Shown here piece after piece: positions 9,279 through 18,326 of a stretch of DNA of 64,000 bases. Location of the stretch: contig NZ_FJUR01000002.1 of assembly GCF_900067135.1 (NCBI RefSeq), positions 547,501 through 611,500 of the forward strand. The letters run 5' to 3'. The translations under genes were made by a program, and so were the position numbers. The notes under the pieces are model-generated. The model did not search any database. It was not told the origin of the DNA and saw nothing but the letters and a program-made list of their open reading frames with translations. The stretch is from Rhizobium sp. 9140. GTDB taxonomy: Bacteria > Pseudomonadota > Alphaproteobacteria > Rhizobiales > Rhizobiaceae. Within the stretch, counting starts at the first letter, position 1; every line of letters starts with the position of its first letter.

Positions 9279-9956
9279 ATGCTCGTCGTTCTAGAAGATG
9301 TGTCGAAGAGCTATCGGACGGCGGAAGGACCGCTTCCCGTCTTGCAGGGCATCGACCTCTCGCTTGATGCCGGTCAAAGCTTGGCGCTGACCGGCGAATC
9401 CGGCAGCGGCAAGAGCACGCTCCTCCATCTGGTCGCCGGCCTCGATCATCCCGACCATGGTCGAATCATTATCGCTGGGCACGAGATCGGCGGGCTCGAC
9501 GACAACGGGCGTGCCGCTCTCCGCCGATCGACGGTGGGGCTGGTCTTTCAGCAGTTCAACCTCATACCCTCGCTGACCGTTGCAGCGAACCTGGCCTTTC
9601 ACGCGCGCCTCGCCGGGCGTTTCGATGCGGCCTGGCAGCAGGCGTTGACCGCGAGGCTCGGGCTCGAGCCGTTGCTGGCCCGCTACCCCGAGCAATTGTC
9701 CGGCGGCCAGCAGCAACGCGTTGCCATCGGGCGGACCCTGGCCGCGCGGCCGAAACTGGTTCTGGCGGACGAGCCGACCGGCAATCTCGATGAGGCCACG
9801 GGGGACGCCGTGATGACGCTGATGCTGTCGCTCGTCGTAGAAACCGGATCGTCGCTGCTGATGGTCACACACTCCCATCGCCTCGCAGGACAACTCGATC
9901 GCCGCATCCATTTGCGCTCAGGCCGCATCGACAAGACCGTGGAACGGCCCGTATGA
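9279..9956 (+). CDS. ABC transporter ATPase (LolD/AttE-like)
   Basis: A 225-residue ATPase of the LolD/MacB type. It has Walker A GESGSGKST near residue 40, a Q-loop in VFQQFNLIPSLT, signature LSGGQQQR, Walker B LVLADEPTGNLD and the switch His in VTHSH. It should power the FtsX-type permease encoded next, whose start overlaps its stop by four bases. With the lipocalin gene behind it the set matches the ATPase-permease-AttH order of the Agrobacterium attEFGH locus. The start at 9279 lies 34 bp after the MFS remnant. Confidence 0.9.
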   Translation: MLVVLEDVSKSYRTAEGPLPVLQGIDLSLDAGQSLALTGESGSGKSTLLHLVAGLDHPDHGRIIIAGHEIGGLDDNGRAALRRSTVGLVFQQFNLIPSLTVAANLAFHARLAGRFDAAWQQALTARLGLEPLLARYPEQLSGGQQQRVAIGRTLAARPKLVLADEPTGNLDEATGDAVMTLMLSLVVETGSSLLMVTHSHRLAGQLDRRIHLRSGRIDKTVERPV

Positions 9957-12364
9957 TGCGCCGCACGGCGATGAGCGCGCTCCTGTCTCACTGGCGCAGA
10001 CGGCCCCTTCAGCTGGTCATGCTGCTCCTCGGCCTGTCACTGGCGACAGCCCTCTGGTCCGGCGTGCAGGCGATCAACACGGAGGCGCGCGCAAGCTATG
10101 ATCGCGCTGCCGCAACGCTCGGGCAGGACCGTCTTGACCGGATCGTCAGCGGCACCGGTGCGTCGATCGCGCAATCCGAGTTTATCGCACTTCGCCGCGC
10201 CGGCTGGCTCGTCTCCCCTGTGATCGAGGGAACGCTCCGTCTCGGGCCGACACGCCTGCACCTCATCGGCATCGATCCTCTGACCCTGCCGGCCGAGGGG
10301 ATGACGGGAGATATTGGTGCAACAACCGATCTCCTCGCCTTCCTCACGCCACCCGGCCTGCTCTATGTTTCCGCGGAGACGGCTGAGAGACTTTCCGGAC
10401 AATCCCTGCCACCGCTGAAGGTCTCCGCGTCGCCTCTTGCTGGCGTCGGCATGACCGATATCGGCACCGCGCAGCAGCTTCTCGGCAAGCCGGGGGAGAT
10501 CAGCCAGCTGATCGTGGCGCCCGGGCAGCGGCAGGGCCTGCGCCCAGTCGAGCAGATCGCTCCGGGCCTGGTTGTCAAGGCACCGGACGCACAGGGCGAT
10601 CTTGCACGCCTGACCGACAGCTTTCACCTCAACCTCACCGCCTTCGGGTTTCTCGCCTTCGCCGTTGGCCTCTTCATCGTTTATTCCGCCATCGGGCTCG
10701 CCTTCGAGCAGCGCCGCGCGACCTTTCGCACGCTCCGCTCTCTCGGCCTGCCCGCGACGACGCTAACGGGCCTGCTTCTGGCAGAACTGGTCGGCTTCGC
10801 GATTGTGGCCGGTATCGCAGGCGTCCTGCTCGGCTATCTCGTGGGGTCAGTCCTTCTGCCCGGTGTCGCCGCAACCCTGCAGGGACTCTACGGCGCCAGC
10901 GTTCCCGGCACCCTGACGCTGCGGCCGCAATGGTGGGCGTCCGGGCTCGCAATCGCGCTTTTCGGAACGCTGGCTGCGGCCGCGCAGAGCCTCTGGCGGG
11001 TCTGGCGCATGCCGCTTCTGGCACCGGCCCAGCCGCGGGCCTGGGTCCGCGCCTCGGAGTCCGGGCTTCGCCTGCAGGCGGCAGCGGCCATTGCGCTGTT
11101 TGCGGCGACAATTGCTCTTGCAGTTTTCGGCTCGGGGCTTGTGGCCGGCTTTTCTGTGCTCGGCGGCTTGCTTCTCGGTGCCGCACTGCTGCTGCCGGTG
11201 CTCCTTGCCCTGTTCCTCGCCCTCATGCAGCGACTGAGCAGGCGGCCGATCGCCGAATGGTTCTGGGCAGATACGCGCCAGCAGCTGCCGGGCCTGTCGC
11301 TCGCCCTGATGGCGCTGCTCCTCGCGCTTTCCGCCAATATCGGCGTGGGAACGATGGTTTCGAGCTTCCGGCTGACCTTTACTGGCTGGCTCGACCAAAG
11401 GCTCGCCGCTGAACTTTACGTGACCGCCCGCGACGAGGCGCAGGCGGCGGATCTGCGCACCTGGCTCGCCGGCCGGGTCGATGCGGTTCTGCCGATCTGG
11501 AGCGTTTCCGGCGAGGTGCGCGGCGCGCCTGCGGAGATCTTCGGTGTTGCCAACGAACCGACCTACCGCGACAACTGGCCCCTTCTCGCACGCGTTCCGG
11601 ACACGTGGGATCGCGTGGCGGCGGGGACGGGTGCACTGGTTAACGAGCAATTGTCGCGCCGCGATGACTTGGTGATCGGCGACAGTCTGGTCCTTCCCGG
11701 CGGCTGGACGACGACGGTCGCCGGCATCTACTCCGACTATGGCAACCCCCTCCCCCAGGTGATGATCGGCATCGACACGCTGACGACGCACTATCCCGAC
11801 GTTGCGCGCCTGCGCTACGGTCTGCGCCTGCCGGTCGACAATGTCGGTGTGCTTTCCGAAGCACTGCGCGAGCGGTTCGACTTGCCACCGGAGAATCTCG
11901 TCGATCAGGCGAGCCTCAAGCGGCGCTCGCTCGACATCTTCGAACAGACCTTTTCAGTCACCGCCGCGCTCAACATCCTCACCCTTGGCGTCGCTGGCCT
12001 CGCCATGTTTGCGAGCCTCATGACGCTCTCGACCATGCGCCTGCCGCAGCTCGCGCCCATCTGGGCCATGGGTCTGACGCGTCGGCAACTCGTCCTTCTG
12101 GAGCTTGCCCGAACCCTCGTCCTCGCCGCGATCACGCTTCTGGCGGCCCTTCCCGTCGGGCTCGGGCTCGCCTGGGTGTTGCTGTCCGTTGTCAATGTCG
12201 AGGCTTTCGGCTGGCAGCTTCCGATGCACATCTTTCCCGCCGATTGGGTGCGTCTCGCCGCGCTCGCGCTCGCCGCGAGCCTGCTTTCGGCCTTCATCCC
12301 CCTGCGCCAGCTTGCAGCGGTGTCGCCTTCGGATCTTCTGAAAGTTTTTGCCAATGAACGGTAG
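9953..12364 (+). CDS. FtsX-like ABC transporter permease (AttFG-like, large form)
   Basis: An 803-residue membrane protein with an N-terminal helix (about 20-40), a periplasmic region, an FtsX block of helices around 220-340, further helices around 370-470, a second soluble domain, and a C-terminal FtsX block (about 670-795) ending near LRQLAAVSPSDLLKVF. The duplicated FtsX plan suggests that it does the work of two permease subunits. Such permeases extract lipoproteins or lipids from the inner membrane, or act as mechanotransmitters, instead of moving solutes through a channel. It is coupled by a four-base overlap to the ATPase gene and abuts the AttH-like gene. Confidence 0.85.
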   Translation: MMRRTAMSALLSHWRRRPLQLVMLLLGLSLATALWSGVQAINTEARASYDRAAATLGQDRLDRIVSGTGASIAQSEFIALRRAGWLVSPVIEGTLRLGPTRLHLIGIDPLTLPAEGMTGDIGATTDLLAFLTPPGLLYVSAETAERLSGQSLPPLKVSASPLAGVGMTDIGTAQQLLGKPGEISQLIVAPGQRQGLRPVEQIAPGLVVKAPDAQGDLARLTDSFHLNLTAFGFLAFAVGLFIVYSAIGLAFEQRRATFRTLRSLGLPATTLTGLLLAELVGFAIVAGIAGVLLGYLVGSVLLPGVAATLQGLYGASVPGTLTLRPQWWASGLAIALFGTLAAAAQSLWRVWRMPLLAPAQPRAWVRASESGLRLQAAAAIALFAATIALAVFGSGLVAGFSVLGGLLLGAALLLPVLLALFLALMQRLSRRPIAEWFWADTRQQLPGLSLALMALLLALSANIGVGTMVSSFRLTFTGWLDQRLAAELYVTARDEAQAADLRTWLAGRVDAVLPIWSVSGEVRGAPAEIFGVANEPTYRDNWPLLARVPDTWDRVAAGTGALVNEQLSRRDDLVIGDSLVLPGGWTTTVAGIYSDYGNPLPQVMIGIDTLTTHYPDVARLRYGLRLPVDNVGVLSEALRERFDLPPENLVDQASLKRRSLDIFEQTFSVTAALNILTLGVAGLAMFASLMTLSTMRLPQLAPIWAMGLTRRQLVLLELARTLVLAAITLLAALPVGLGLAWVLLSVVNVEAFGWQLPMHIFPADWVRLAALALAASLLSAFIPLRQLAAVSPSDLLKVFANER

Positions 12365-12368
12365 GCCC

Positions 12369-13445
12369 ATGACCGCTCGAACTGTCATCTCGTTCCTGAT
12401 GTCTCTTCTGCTCGGCCTTTGCCCGCCGCTTGCGGCAACGGCTCAGGGATTCGCGGGGCTCGGCACGACCGCGGAAGGCTTTGCCGTGCCACAGCCCGGC
12501 AAGGCCTTTATCTTTCCGCGCGATCATGCCGCACATCCCAACTTCCGCATCGAGTGGTGGTACATCACCGGCAACCTGACCGGCGCCGACGGCAAGGCCT
12601 ATGGCGTGCAGTGGACACTCTTCCGCTCGGCTCTGCAGCCAGGAGAGCGCGAAGGCTGGAGCAGCCCGCAGATCTGGATGGGACATGCGGCGGTGACGAC
12701 GCCGGAGCGGCATTTCGTGTCCGAGCGCCTCGCCCGTGGCGGCATCGGGCAGGCCGGTGTGACGGCAGAACCATTCGATGCCTGGATCGACGACTGGCAG
12801 ATGCAGGCGACGGCTCCGGCGGCCGGACGCGATGCCGTAGCGGATGTGACGCTCAAGGCTGCGGGACAGGATTTCAGCTACGCGCTCGACCTCACGGCGA
12901 AAGGCCCGATCGTCCGTCAGGGGCAAGGGGGCTACTCGGTCAAATCGGCGGCCGGGCAGGCGAGCTATTATTACTCCCAACCCTTTTATGACGTGCGTGG
13001 CACGCTCTCCCTCCCAAGCGGCGATGTTGCCGTCACCGGACAGGCCTGGCTCGATCGCGAATGGTCCTCGCAACCGCTGGCTGCCGACCAGACCGGCTGG
13101 GACTGGTTTTCCCTTCATCTCGACAGTGGCGAGAAGCTGATGGGCTTTCGTCTGCGCGACAGCGGTTCTGGCTACACCTCGGCCACCTGGATTGCAGCCA
13201 ACGGCATCCCCTCCCCGCTTCCGCCCGGCGCGCTTTCCGTATCACCGGTGAGTACAGCAGAGGTCGCCGGACGAACGGTGGCCGTCGGCTGGCACCTGAC
13301 CATTCCCGCCCGCGGTCTCGACATCACCACGACGGCCATCAACCCGCAGGCGTGGATGGCGACCCGCACCCCCTATTGGGAGGGGCCAATCACCTTTGAC
13401 GGAAGCCATACCGGACGTGGATATCTCGAAATGACGGGGTATTGA
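12369..13445 (+). CDS. AttH/CrtC-type lipocalin-like secreted protein
   Basis: A 358-residue protein with a signal peptide (MTARTVISFLMSLLLGLCPPLAATAQG) and the paired lipocalin-like domains of the AttH / hydroxyneurosporene-dehydratase family. Characteristic stretches are FRIEWWYITGNL, WTLFRSA, WMGHAA, YYYSQPF and WLDREWSSQPL followed by GWDWFSLHLDSG. CrtC members hydrate carotenoids; AttH members are linked to ABC exporters and have no firmly known reaction. Linkage here to an FtsX-type exporter supports the AttH role in handling a hydrophobic substrate in the periplasm. In-frame starts at 12348 (TTG) and 12354 (ATG) are possible; 12369 gives the cleanest signal peptide. Confidence 0.85.
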   Translation: MTARTVISFLMSLLLGLCPPLAATAQGFAGLGTTAEGFAVPQPGKAFIFPRDHAAHPNFRIEWWYITGNLTGADGKAYGVQWTLFRSALQPGEREGWSSPQIWMGHAAVTTPERHFVSERLARGGIGQAGVTAEPFDAWIDDWQMQATAPAAGRDAVADVTLKAAGQDFSYALDLTAKGPIVRQGQGGYSVKSAAGQASYYYSQPFYDVRGTLSLPSGDVAVTGQAWLDREWSSQPLAADQTGWDWFSLHLDSGEKLMGFRLRDSGSGYTSATWIAANGIPSPLPPGALSVSPVSTAEVAGRTVAVGWHLTIPARGLDITTTAINPQAWMATRTPYWEGPITFDGSHTGRGYLEMTGY

Positions 13446-13533
13446 TGCGCGGATGAAGTGACGGCGACAACAGAGCATCGCCCAGAGCGGTACTAACGCT
13501 GAATTGACCGCATCGTCCCGCGAATAGGATTAG

Positions 13534-13547
13534 ACGTTTTAAAACGT
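13534..13547. promoter_or_regulatory. 14-bp perfect palindrome upstream of the KaiC-like gene
   Basis: ACGTTTTAAAACGT is a perfect 14-bp palindrome in an AT-rich stretch about 130 bp upstream of the KaiC-like start. It has the symmetry of a dimeric regulator site, but I cannot assign a regulator. It could also overlap a promoter. Confidence 0.4.
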
Positions 13548-13677
13548 AAGAGATAAATTTACAGACAACGAACGCAGCGTTTTCACTCGAAAACAGAGCC
13601 GAGCCGGAGTCTCGCTCTCAGGACGCGGCAGATAAAATAGACGTCGGTGCGTGCGCCGCCGAGGGATGGAAAAGACG

Positions 13678-15186
13678 ATGACGATAGATTTGGGTTCGAT
13701 GGCCCTGATCGGCGTAAAAGGCCTCGATGACGTGCTTGCCGGTGGATTGTCCCGCCGCCACGTCTTTCTGCTGGAAGGGTCCCCCGGTACCGGCAAGACG
13801 ACCATCTCCTTGCAATTTCTGCTCGAGGGTGCAGCGCATGGCGAACGCTGCCTCTACATCACCCTTTCCGAAACGGAAGACGAACTGCGCAAAAGCGCCG
13901 CGTCGCACGGCATGGAGCTCGGTGAGAACATCACCATCTTCGAGTTGGTGCCGCCGGAAAGCCTGCTGGATGCTGATCAGCAGCAGAGCCTGCTCTATTC
14001 GTCCGACCTTGAACTGGGCGAAACCACCAAGCTGATCTTCGAGGCGTTCGAGCGCATGCGCCCGAGCCGCGTCGTCATCGACAGCCTGTCGGAAATCCGC
14101 CTGCTCGCGCAAAGTTCGCTGCGCTATCGGCGTCAGATCCTTGCGCTGAAGCACTATTTCTCGAAATCCGGCGCGACCGTTCTTCTCCTTGACGATCTGA
14201 CCGCCGATACGCTCGACAAGACCGTCCATAGCGTCGTCCACGGTGTCATCCATCTGGAGGAACTGGCGCCGAACTATGGTGCAGAACGCCGCCGCATGCG
14301 CGTCATCAAGTATCGCGGCAAGGCCTATCGCGGCGGGTATCACGACTACATCATCGAGACCGGCGGCGTCGTGGTCTTCCCGCGCCTGCGCGCCACCGAA
14401 CATCGCACGGACTTCGAACGAACGGTGCTGAGCAGTGGTATTCCAGCACTCGACGGTCTTCTCGGGGGCGGCATCTCGCGCGGATCGAGCACGCTTTTGA
14501 TCGGGCCGGCCGGCACGGGCAAAAGCCTGTTCGGGATTCAGTTCGTCGATGCCGCCATCAAGCGGGGTGAGACCGCCGCCATCTTCGTTTTCGACGAGGA
14601 ACTGGGCCTTCTCTTCTCCCGTACCCGCAGCATGGGACTGGATCTGGAAGCCATGCGCGACGCCGGGAGCCTTTACATCGAGCAACTGGATGCGGCAGAA
14701 CTGTCTCCGGGGGAATTCGCCCAGCGCGTCCGCGAGAGCGTCACCCGCTTCAACGCGAAGACGGTTCTGATCGACAGCGTCAACGGCTATCAGGCCGCGA
14801 TGCCTGAAGAAAACGCGCTGATCCTTCATATCCACGAACTGCTGCAATACCTCAACCGCCAAGGCGCCAACACCTTCCTGACGGTTGCCCAGCACGGGCT
14901 GGTCGGCGATATGAAATCACCCGTCGACGTCACCTATCTCGCCGACACGGTCATTCTGCTGCGCTATTTCGAGGCCATGGGAACCGTGCGCCGAGCCGTC
15001 TCCGTCATCAAGAAACGGACCGGGCAGCATGAGGATACGATCCGCGAGTACCGCATCGGCTCCGACGGCCTCCGCCTCGGCGAGCCGCTTTCCGGCTTCC
15101 AGGGCGTGCTTCGCGGCGTACCGGTGCTGACCAGCGATGGCCAGACGATGATGCCGCTTGCCGGTGGGAGTGGCGACAATTTCTGA
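13678..15186 (+). CDS. KaiC-like double-domain ATPase (RecA/RAD55 family)
   Basis: A 502-residue protein with two RecA-like KaiC domains. Domain I has Walker A GSPGTGKTT, a Walker B strand RVVIDSLSEI and an acidic ETEDE following TLS. Domain II has Walker A GPAGTGKSL, FDEEL in the catalytic-Glu position and Walker B TVLIDSVNGY. KaiC of cyanobacteria is the clock ATPase/kinase; proteobacterial homologues without KaiA are thought to modulate signalling or stress responses. No kaiB is adjacent. The gene overlaps the start of a hybrid histidine kinase gene, so the two are probably co-translated and work together. Start codons at 13651 (GTG) and 13666 (ATG) are also in frame. Confidence 0.88.
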   Translation: MTIDLGSMALIGVKGLDDVLAGGLSRRHVFLLEGSPGTGKTTISLQFLLEGAAHGERCLYITLSETEDELRKSAASHGMELGENITIFELVPPESLLDADQQQSLLYSSDLELGETTKLIFEAFERMRPSRVVIDSLSEIRLLAQSSLRYRRQILALKHYFSKSGATVLLLDDLTADTLDKTVHSVVHGVIHLEELAPNYGAERRRMRVIKYRGKAYRGGYHDYIIETGGVVVFPRLRATEHRTDFERTVLSSGIPALDGLLGGGISRGSSTLLIGPAGTGKSLFGIQFVDAAIKRGETAAIFVFDEELGLLFSRTRSMGLDLEAMRDAGSLYIEQLDAAELSPGEFAQRVRESVTRFNAKTVLIDSVNGYQAAMPEENALILHIHELLQYLNRQGANTFLTVAQHGLVGDMKSPVDVTYLADTVILLRYFEAMGTVRRAVSVIKKRTGQHEDTIREYRIGSDGLRLGEPLSGFQGVLRGVPVLTSDGQTMMPLAGGSGDNF

Positions 15187-17233
15187 TCGCGTTGCGACCG
15201 TTCTCGTTCTGGCGCCGGCCGGGCGCGATGCCCAGATTGCCGCATCCCTGCTTGCCGAAGCCGGGATGGCATCCAGGCCTGCGGCGACCATGGGGCAATT
15301 CGTCGAGGGACTGGGCGACGATGTGGCTTTCGGCGTCATCACCGAAGAGACGCTCCGCTCCGCCGATCTGAAATCGCTCTCAGGATGGATTTCGGCACAG
15401 CCGAGCTGGTCCGACCTGCCCTTTATCGTGCTGACACAACGCGGCGGCGGACCTGAGCGCAATCCTGCGGCGGCTCGTCTGTCGGAGGTGCTTGGAAACG
15501 TCAGCTTCATCGAGCGGCCCTTCCATGCAACGACCTTCATCAGCGTCGCGCGCACGGCCATGCGCGGCCGACGCCGCCAGTTCGAGGCGCGGCTGCGCAT
15601 GCAGGCGCTGGACGATGGCGAAAGGCGGCTGGCAACGGCGCTCGAAGCAGGACGGCTGGGCGCATGGGAGCTCGACCTCGCAACGCAAACGCTGACGACC
15701 TCGGTCATGTGCCGATCCACATTCGGGCGGAGTGCTTCGGAAACGCTGAGCTATGAGGAGCTGATCTCCAGTATTCACCCGGAGGACCGGGCGCGCATGA
15801 TTGCGGCCGTCAGCAAGACCGTTGAGACGGGGCAGGACTATTCGATCGAGTCCAAGGTCATCTGGCCGGATGGCTCGCTGCACTGGGCCGAAATCCGCGC
15901 GCAGGTCTACCGGGACCGGAGCGGACGCCCGGCAAAGCTTGTCGGTGTTTCCGCTGATATCACCGAGCGCCGCCGGGTGGAGGATCAGCAGCGGCAGCTC
16001 AACGAAACGCTGGAAGAACGTGTGACGAAGCGGACGGCGGAGCTTGAGGAAGCCCACGCCGTCGTCATGAGCGAGGTGGCCCAACGCGAGAAAGCGGAGG
16101 AGCAGCTGCGACAGGCCCTGAAAATGGAGGCTATCGGGCAGCTGACGGGCGGTGTCGCGCACGATTTCAACAACCTGCTGATGGCCGTGCTTGGTAATCT
16201 CGAACTGCTGCGCAAACATGTCGATGGCGATGCCAAGGCGGTTCGGCTGATCGACGGCGCCGTTCAGGGCGCGCGCCGCGGCGCCTCGCTGACCCAGCGC
16301 CTGCTTGCCTTTGCCCGCCGGCAGGATCTTCAGGTCGGGCCTGTCGACCTGCGAAAGCTTATAGGCGAAATGGAGGACCTGCTGCGCCGCTCGGTCGGCT
16401 CCGCCATCACCCTGCAGAGCGAGATCGCGGACGATCTGCCACCGGCCGAAGCGGACGGCAACCAGCTGGAACTTGCCCTCCTCAACCTCGTCGTCAACGC
16501 GCGCGACGCGATGCCGGACGGCGGAACCATCACCATTCGCCTTGATGTGGAGGATCGCCCGACAGCCACGGACGTTCTTTCGGCCGGGCGTTATCTTACG
16601 CTGTCCGTTACCGATACGGGTGTCGGTATGAACCCGGAAACGCTTCGGAAGGCGATCGACCCTTTCTTTTCGACCAAGGAGCTGGGCAAGGGCACCGGGC
16701 TCGGACTGTCCATGATCCACGGGCTCGCCATTCAGCTGAAAGGCGAACTGCAGCTGTCGAGCCGCCCCGGAGAAGGCACGACGGCCGTGCTGCGCCTGCC
16801 CGTCGCGCGCGCAGGCGATCTTAGCGAAAAGGCGTTGCCGCCGGAGGTTCCACCGATGGAAAAGTCAGAGAGATCGGAAGCCCTTCGTATTCTCATGGTC
16901 GATGACGACGCTCTGATCGCGATGAGCACGGTAGATATGCTGGAAGATCTCGGTCACAGCGTCGTGGAGGCCAATTCCGGACGCCAAGCCTTGGGCGTGC
17001 TGGAAAGCGGGGATGCCTTCGATCTGATGATCACGGACTTCTCGATGCCGGGCATGAACGGTGCAGAACTTGCCCGCCAGGCACTTGCCCTGCGGCCCGA
17101 CCTGAAGATCCTGATCGCGACCGGCTATGCCGAGCTGCCGGCCGGCACCGAGTTGAACATTCCAAGGCTTGGCAAGCCATATTCGCAGGATCAACTGGCA
17201 ACCGAGATTGCAAGGCTCGTCTGCCAGCCGTAA
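15170..17233 (+). CDS. Hybrid sensor histidine kinase / response regulator
   Basis: About 687 residues. Residues 1 to about 130 look like a receiver fold without the phospho-acceptor Asp (GVITEETL at that position, FIERPF near the C-terminal end), so it is a pseudoreceiver. A PAS domain follows (about 150-275, ending in GVSADITERRR), then a coiled coil, the HisKA box GGVAHDFNNLL with His at about 331, an HATPase domain with NLVVNARDAMPDGG and DTGVGM, and a C-terminal receiver with phospho-acceptor Asp in MITDFSMPGMNG. No transmembrane segment is seen, so it should be cytoplasmic. Its start lies inside the 3' end of the KaiC-like gene (candidates at 15158, 15164 and 15170). Confidence 0.9.
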   Translation: MATISDRVATVLVLAPAGRDAQIAASLLAEAGMASRPAATMGQFVEGLGDDVAFGVITEETLRSADLKSLSGWISAQPSWSDLPFIVLTQRGGGPERNPAAARLSEVLGNVSFIERPFHATTFISVARTAMRGRRRQFEARLRMQALDDGERRLATALEAGRLGAWELDLATQTLTTSVMCRSTFGRSASETLSYEELISSIHPEDRARMIAAVSKTVETGQDYSIESKVIWPDGSLHWAEIRAQVYRDRSGRPAKLVGVSADITERRRVEDQQRQLNETLEERVTKRTAELEEAHAVVMSEVAQREKAEEQLRQALKMEAIGQLTGGVAHDFNNLLMAVLGNLELLRKHVDGDAKAVRLIDGAVQGARRGASLTQRLLAFARRQDLQVGPVDLRKLIGEMEDLLRRSVGSAITLQSEIADDLPPAEADGNQLELALLNLVVNARDAMPDGGTITIRLDVEDRPTATDVLSAGRYLTLSVTDTGVGMNPETLRKAIDPFFSTKELGKGTGLGLSMIHGLAIQLKGELQLSSRPGEGTTAVLRLPVARAGDLSEKALPPEVPPMEKSERSEALRILMVDDDALIAMSTVDMLEDLGHSVVEANSGRQALGVLESGDAFDLMITDFSMPGMNGAELARQALALRPDLKILIATGYAELPAGTELNIPRLGKPYSQDQLATEIARLVCQP

Positions 17234-17251
17234 GCCTATGGCCTCAGCCCA

Positions 17252-17710
17252 TCAGCGCTTGATCCGCAGAATCGTCTCGATTTCGACCGTCATGCCGTTG
17301 GGAAGCGAGCCCATGCCGATGGCGGACCGCGCGTGGCGGCCGTCTTCGCCCATGACCTCGATCAGGAGGTCCGAAAAGCCATTGATGACAAAGGGGTGCT
17401 CGGTGAATTCCGGCACGGCATTGACCATGCCGAAAACCTTGACGACCTCCACCGCGTCGAGATCGCCAACCGCATGCTGCACGGTCGACAGAACCTGCAG
17501 CGCAACGATGCGGGCATGGCCGCGGGCCTCCTCGATCGAAACATCGCGACCGACCTTGCCGGTGTGCCATCCCCCCTCCACACGCGCGGCACCCTGCCCT
17601 GCCAGATAAAGCATGTCACCGGCTCTCTTAGCCGGCACATAATTGCCGCCGGGTGCCAGCGGCACCGGCAAGACCAACCCCAATTCCTCAAGCCGCCGAT
17701 AGACGCTCAT
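17252..17710 (-). CDS. RidA/YjgF family protein
   Basis: A 152-residue RidA-like protein. Family members hydrolyse reactive enamine/imine intermediates from PLP enzymes. Typical features are the N-terminal GNYVPAKRAGDMLYLAGQ strand and LSTVQHAVGDLDAVEVVKV helix. The segment usually holding the substrate Arg (in RSAIGMGSLPNGMTVEIE) is recognisable. It is somewhat longer than canonical RidA (about 130), as in the YjgF-like branch found in rhizobia. The start at 17710 has a strong AGGGGAGGGG Shine-Dalgarno. It follows the Lrp/AsnC gene by 17 bp on the same strand, so they likely form an operon, possibly tied to an amino acid imine product. Confidence 0.9.
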   Translation of the reverse strand: MSVYRRLEELGLVLPVPLAPGGNYVPAKRAGDMLYLAGQGAARVEGGWHTGKVGRDVSIEEARGHARIVALQVLSTVQHAVGDLDAVEVVKVFGMVNAVPEFTEHPFVINGFSDLLIEVMGEDGRHARSAIGMGSLPNGMTVEIETILRIKR

Positions 17711-17727
17711 AGCCGCCCCTCCCCTTC

Positions 17728-18183
17728 TCAGACACTGCTTAAAAGCAAGCTTGTCTCGCTGTTGGACACGCCTTCGATCATCCGCACCTCGCGCAGAACC
17801 CGGTCGAAATCCGACAAGGTCGCGGACCGCATATTGGCAACGAGATCCCAATTTCCGTTGGTCGTGTGGAGCGCGTAGATCTCCGGAATGGTGCGCAAAC
17901 GGCGAATGACCTGCGTCGTCGCTTTCCCAACCACCTCGATCATCATGACCGCATGGATGGTCTGCGCATCGAAATCCTCGCGCACCCGCACGGTAAAGCC
18001 AAGCAGCGTTCCCGTCTCCAGAAGGCGATCCAGCCGGTTCTGAACGGTGCCGCGGGCAACACCGAGTGCGTCCGAAAGCTTCGACAGCGACGCCCGACCA
18101 TCGACCCTGAGATGGGCGATGATGCGCCTGTCGAGGTCGTCAGGGACATAGGTCGCGGATGTCGCGTTTCGGGTATATTTCAC
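17728..18183 (-). CDS. Lrp/AsnC family transcriptional regulator
   Basis: A 151-residue regulator. An N-terminal winged helix-turn-helix (DDLDRRIIAHLRVDGRASLSKL followed by GTVQNRLDRLLETG) is joined to a C-terminal RAM ligand-binding domain (VMMIEVVG, IYALHTTNGNWDLVANM). These proteins sense amino acids or related compounds as octamers and often control the adjacent gene, here ridA. The start codon is GTG at 18183; family homology begins within the first 20 residues, so the choice is reasonable. Confidence 0.92.
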   Translation of the reverse strand: MKYTRNATSATYVPDDLDRRIIAHLRVDGRASLSKLSDALGVARGTVQNRLDRLLETGTLLGFTVRVREDFDAQTIHAVMMIEVVGKATTQVIRRLRTIPEIYALHTTNGNWDLVANMRSATLSDFDRVLREVRMIEGVSNSETSLLLSSV

Positions 18184-18269
18184 AGCGCGGCATTCCGTTT
18201 GTTCAGTTCTCTGGCGGATCTAACACCGTTTCTTGCGGTTTGTCATCCAAGTTGGCGAACTCCACATGC

Positions 18270-18301
18270 AAAATGCCGCCGAACCATAGGCTCGGCGGCA
18301 T
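18270..18301 (-). terminator. Terminator of the RND pump operon
   Basis: ATGCCGCCGA at 18273-18282 pairs with TCGGCGGCAT at 18292-18301 around a 9-base loop. On the minus strand the stem is followed by TTTT (complement of 18270-18273). It lies 26 bp beyond the pump stop codon. Confidence 0.8.
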
Positions 18302-18326
18302 GTCGTCTGTGACGTTCCTTGATCCG

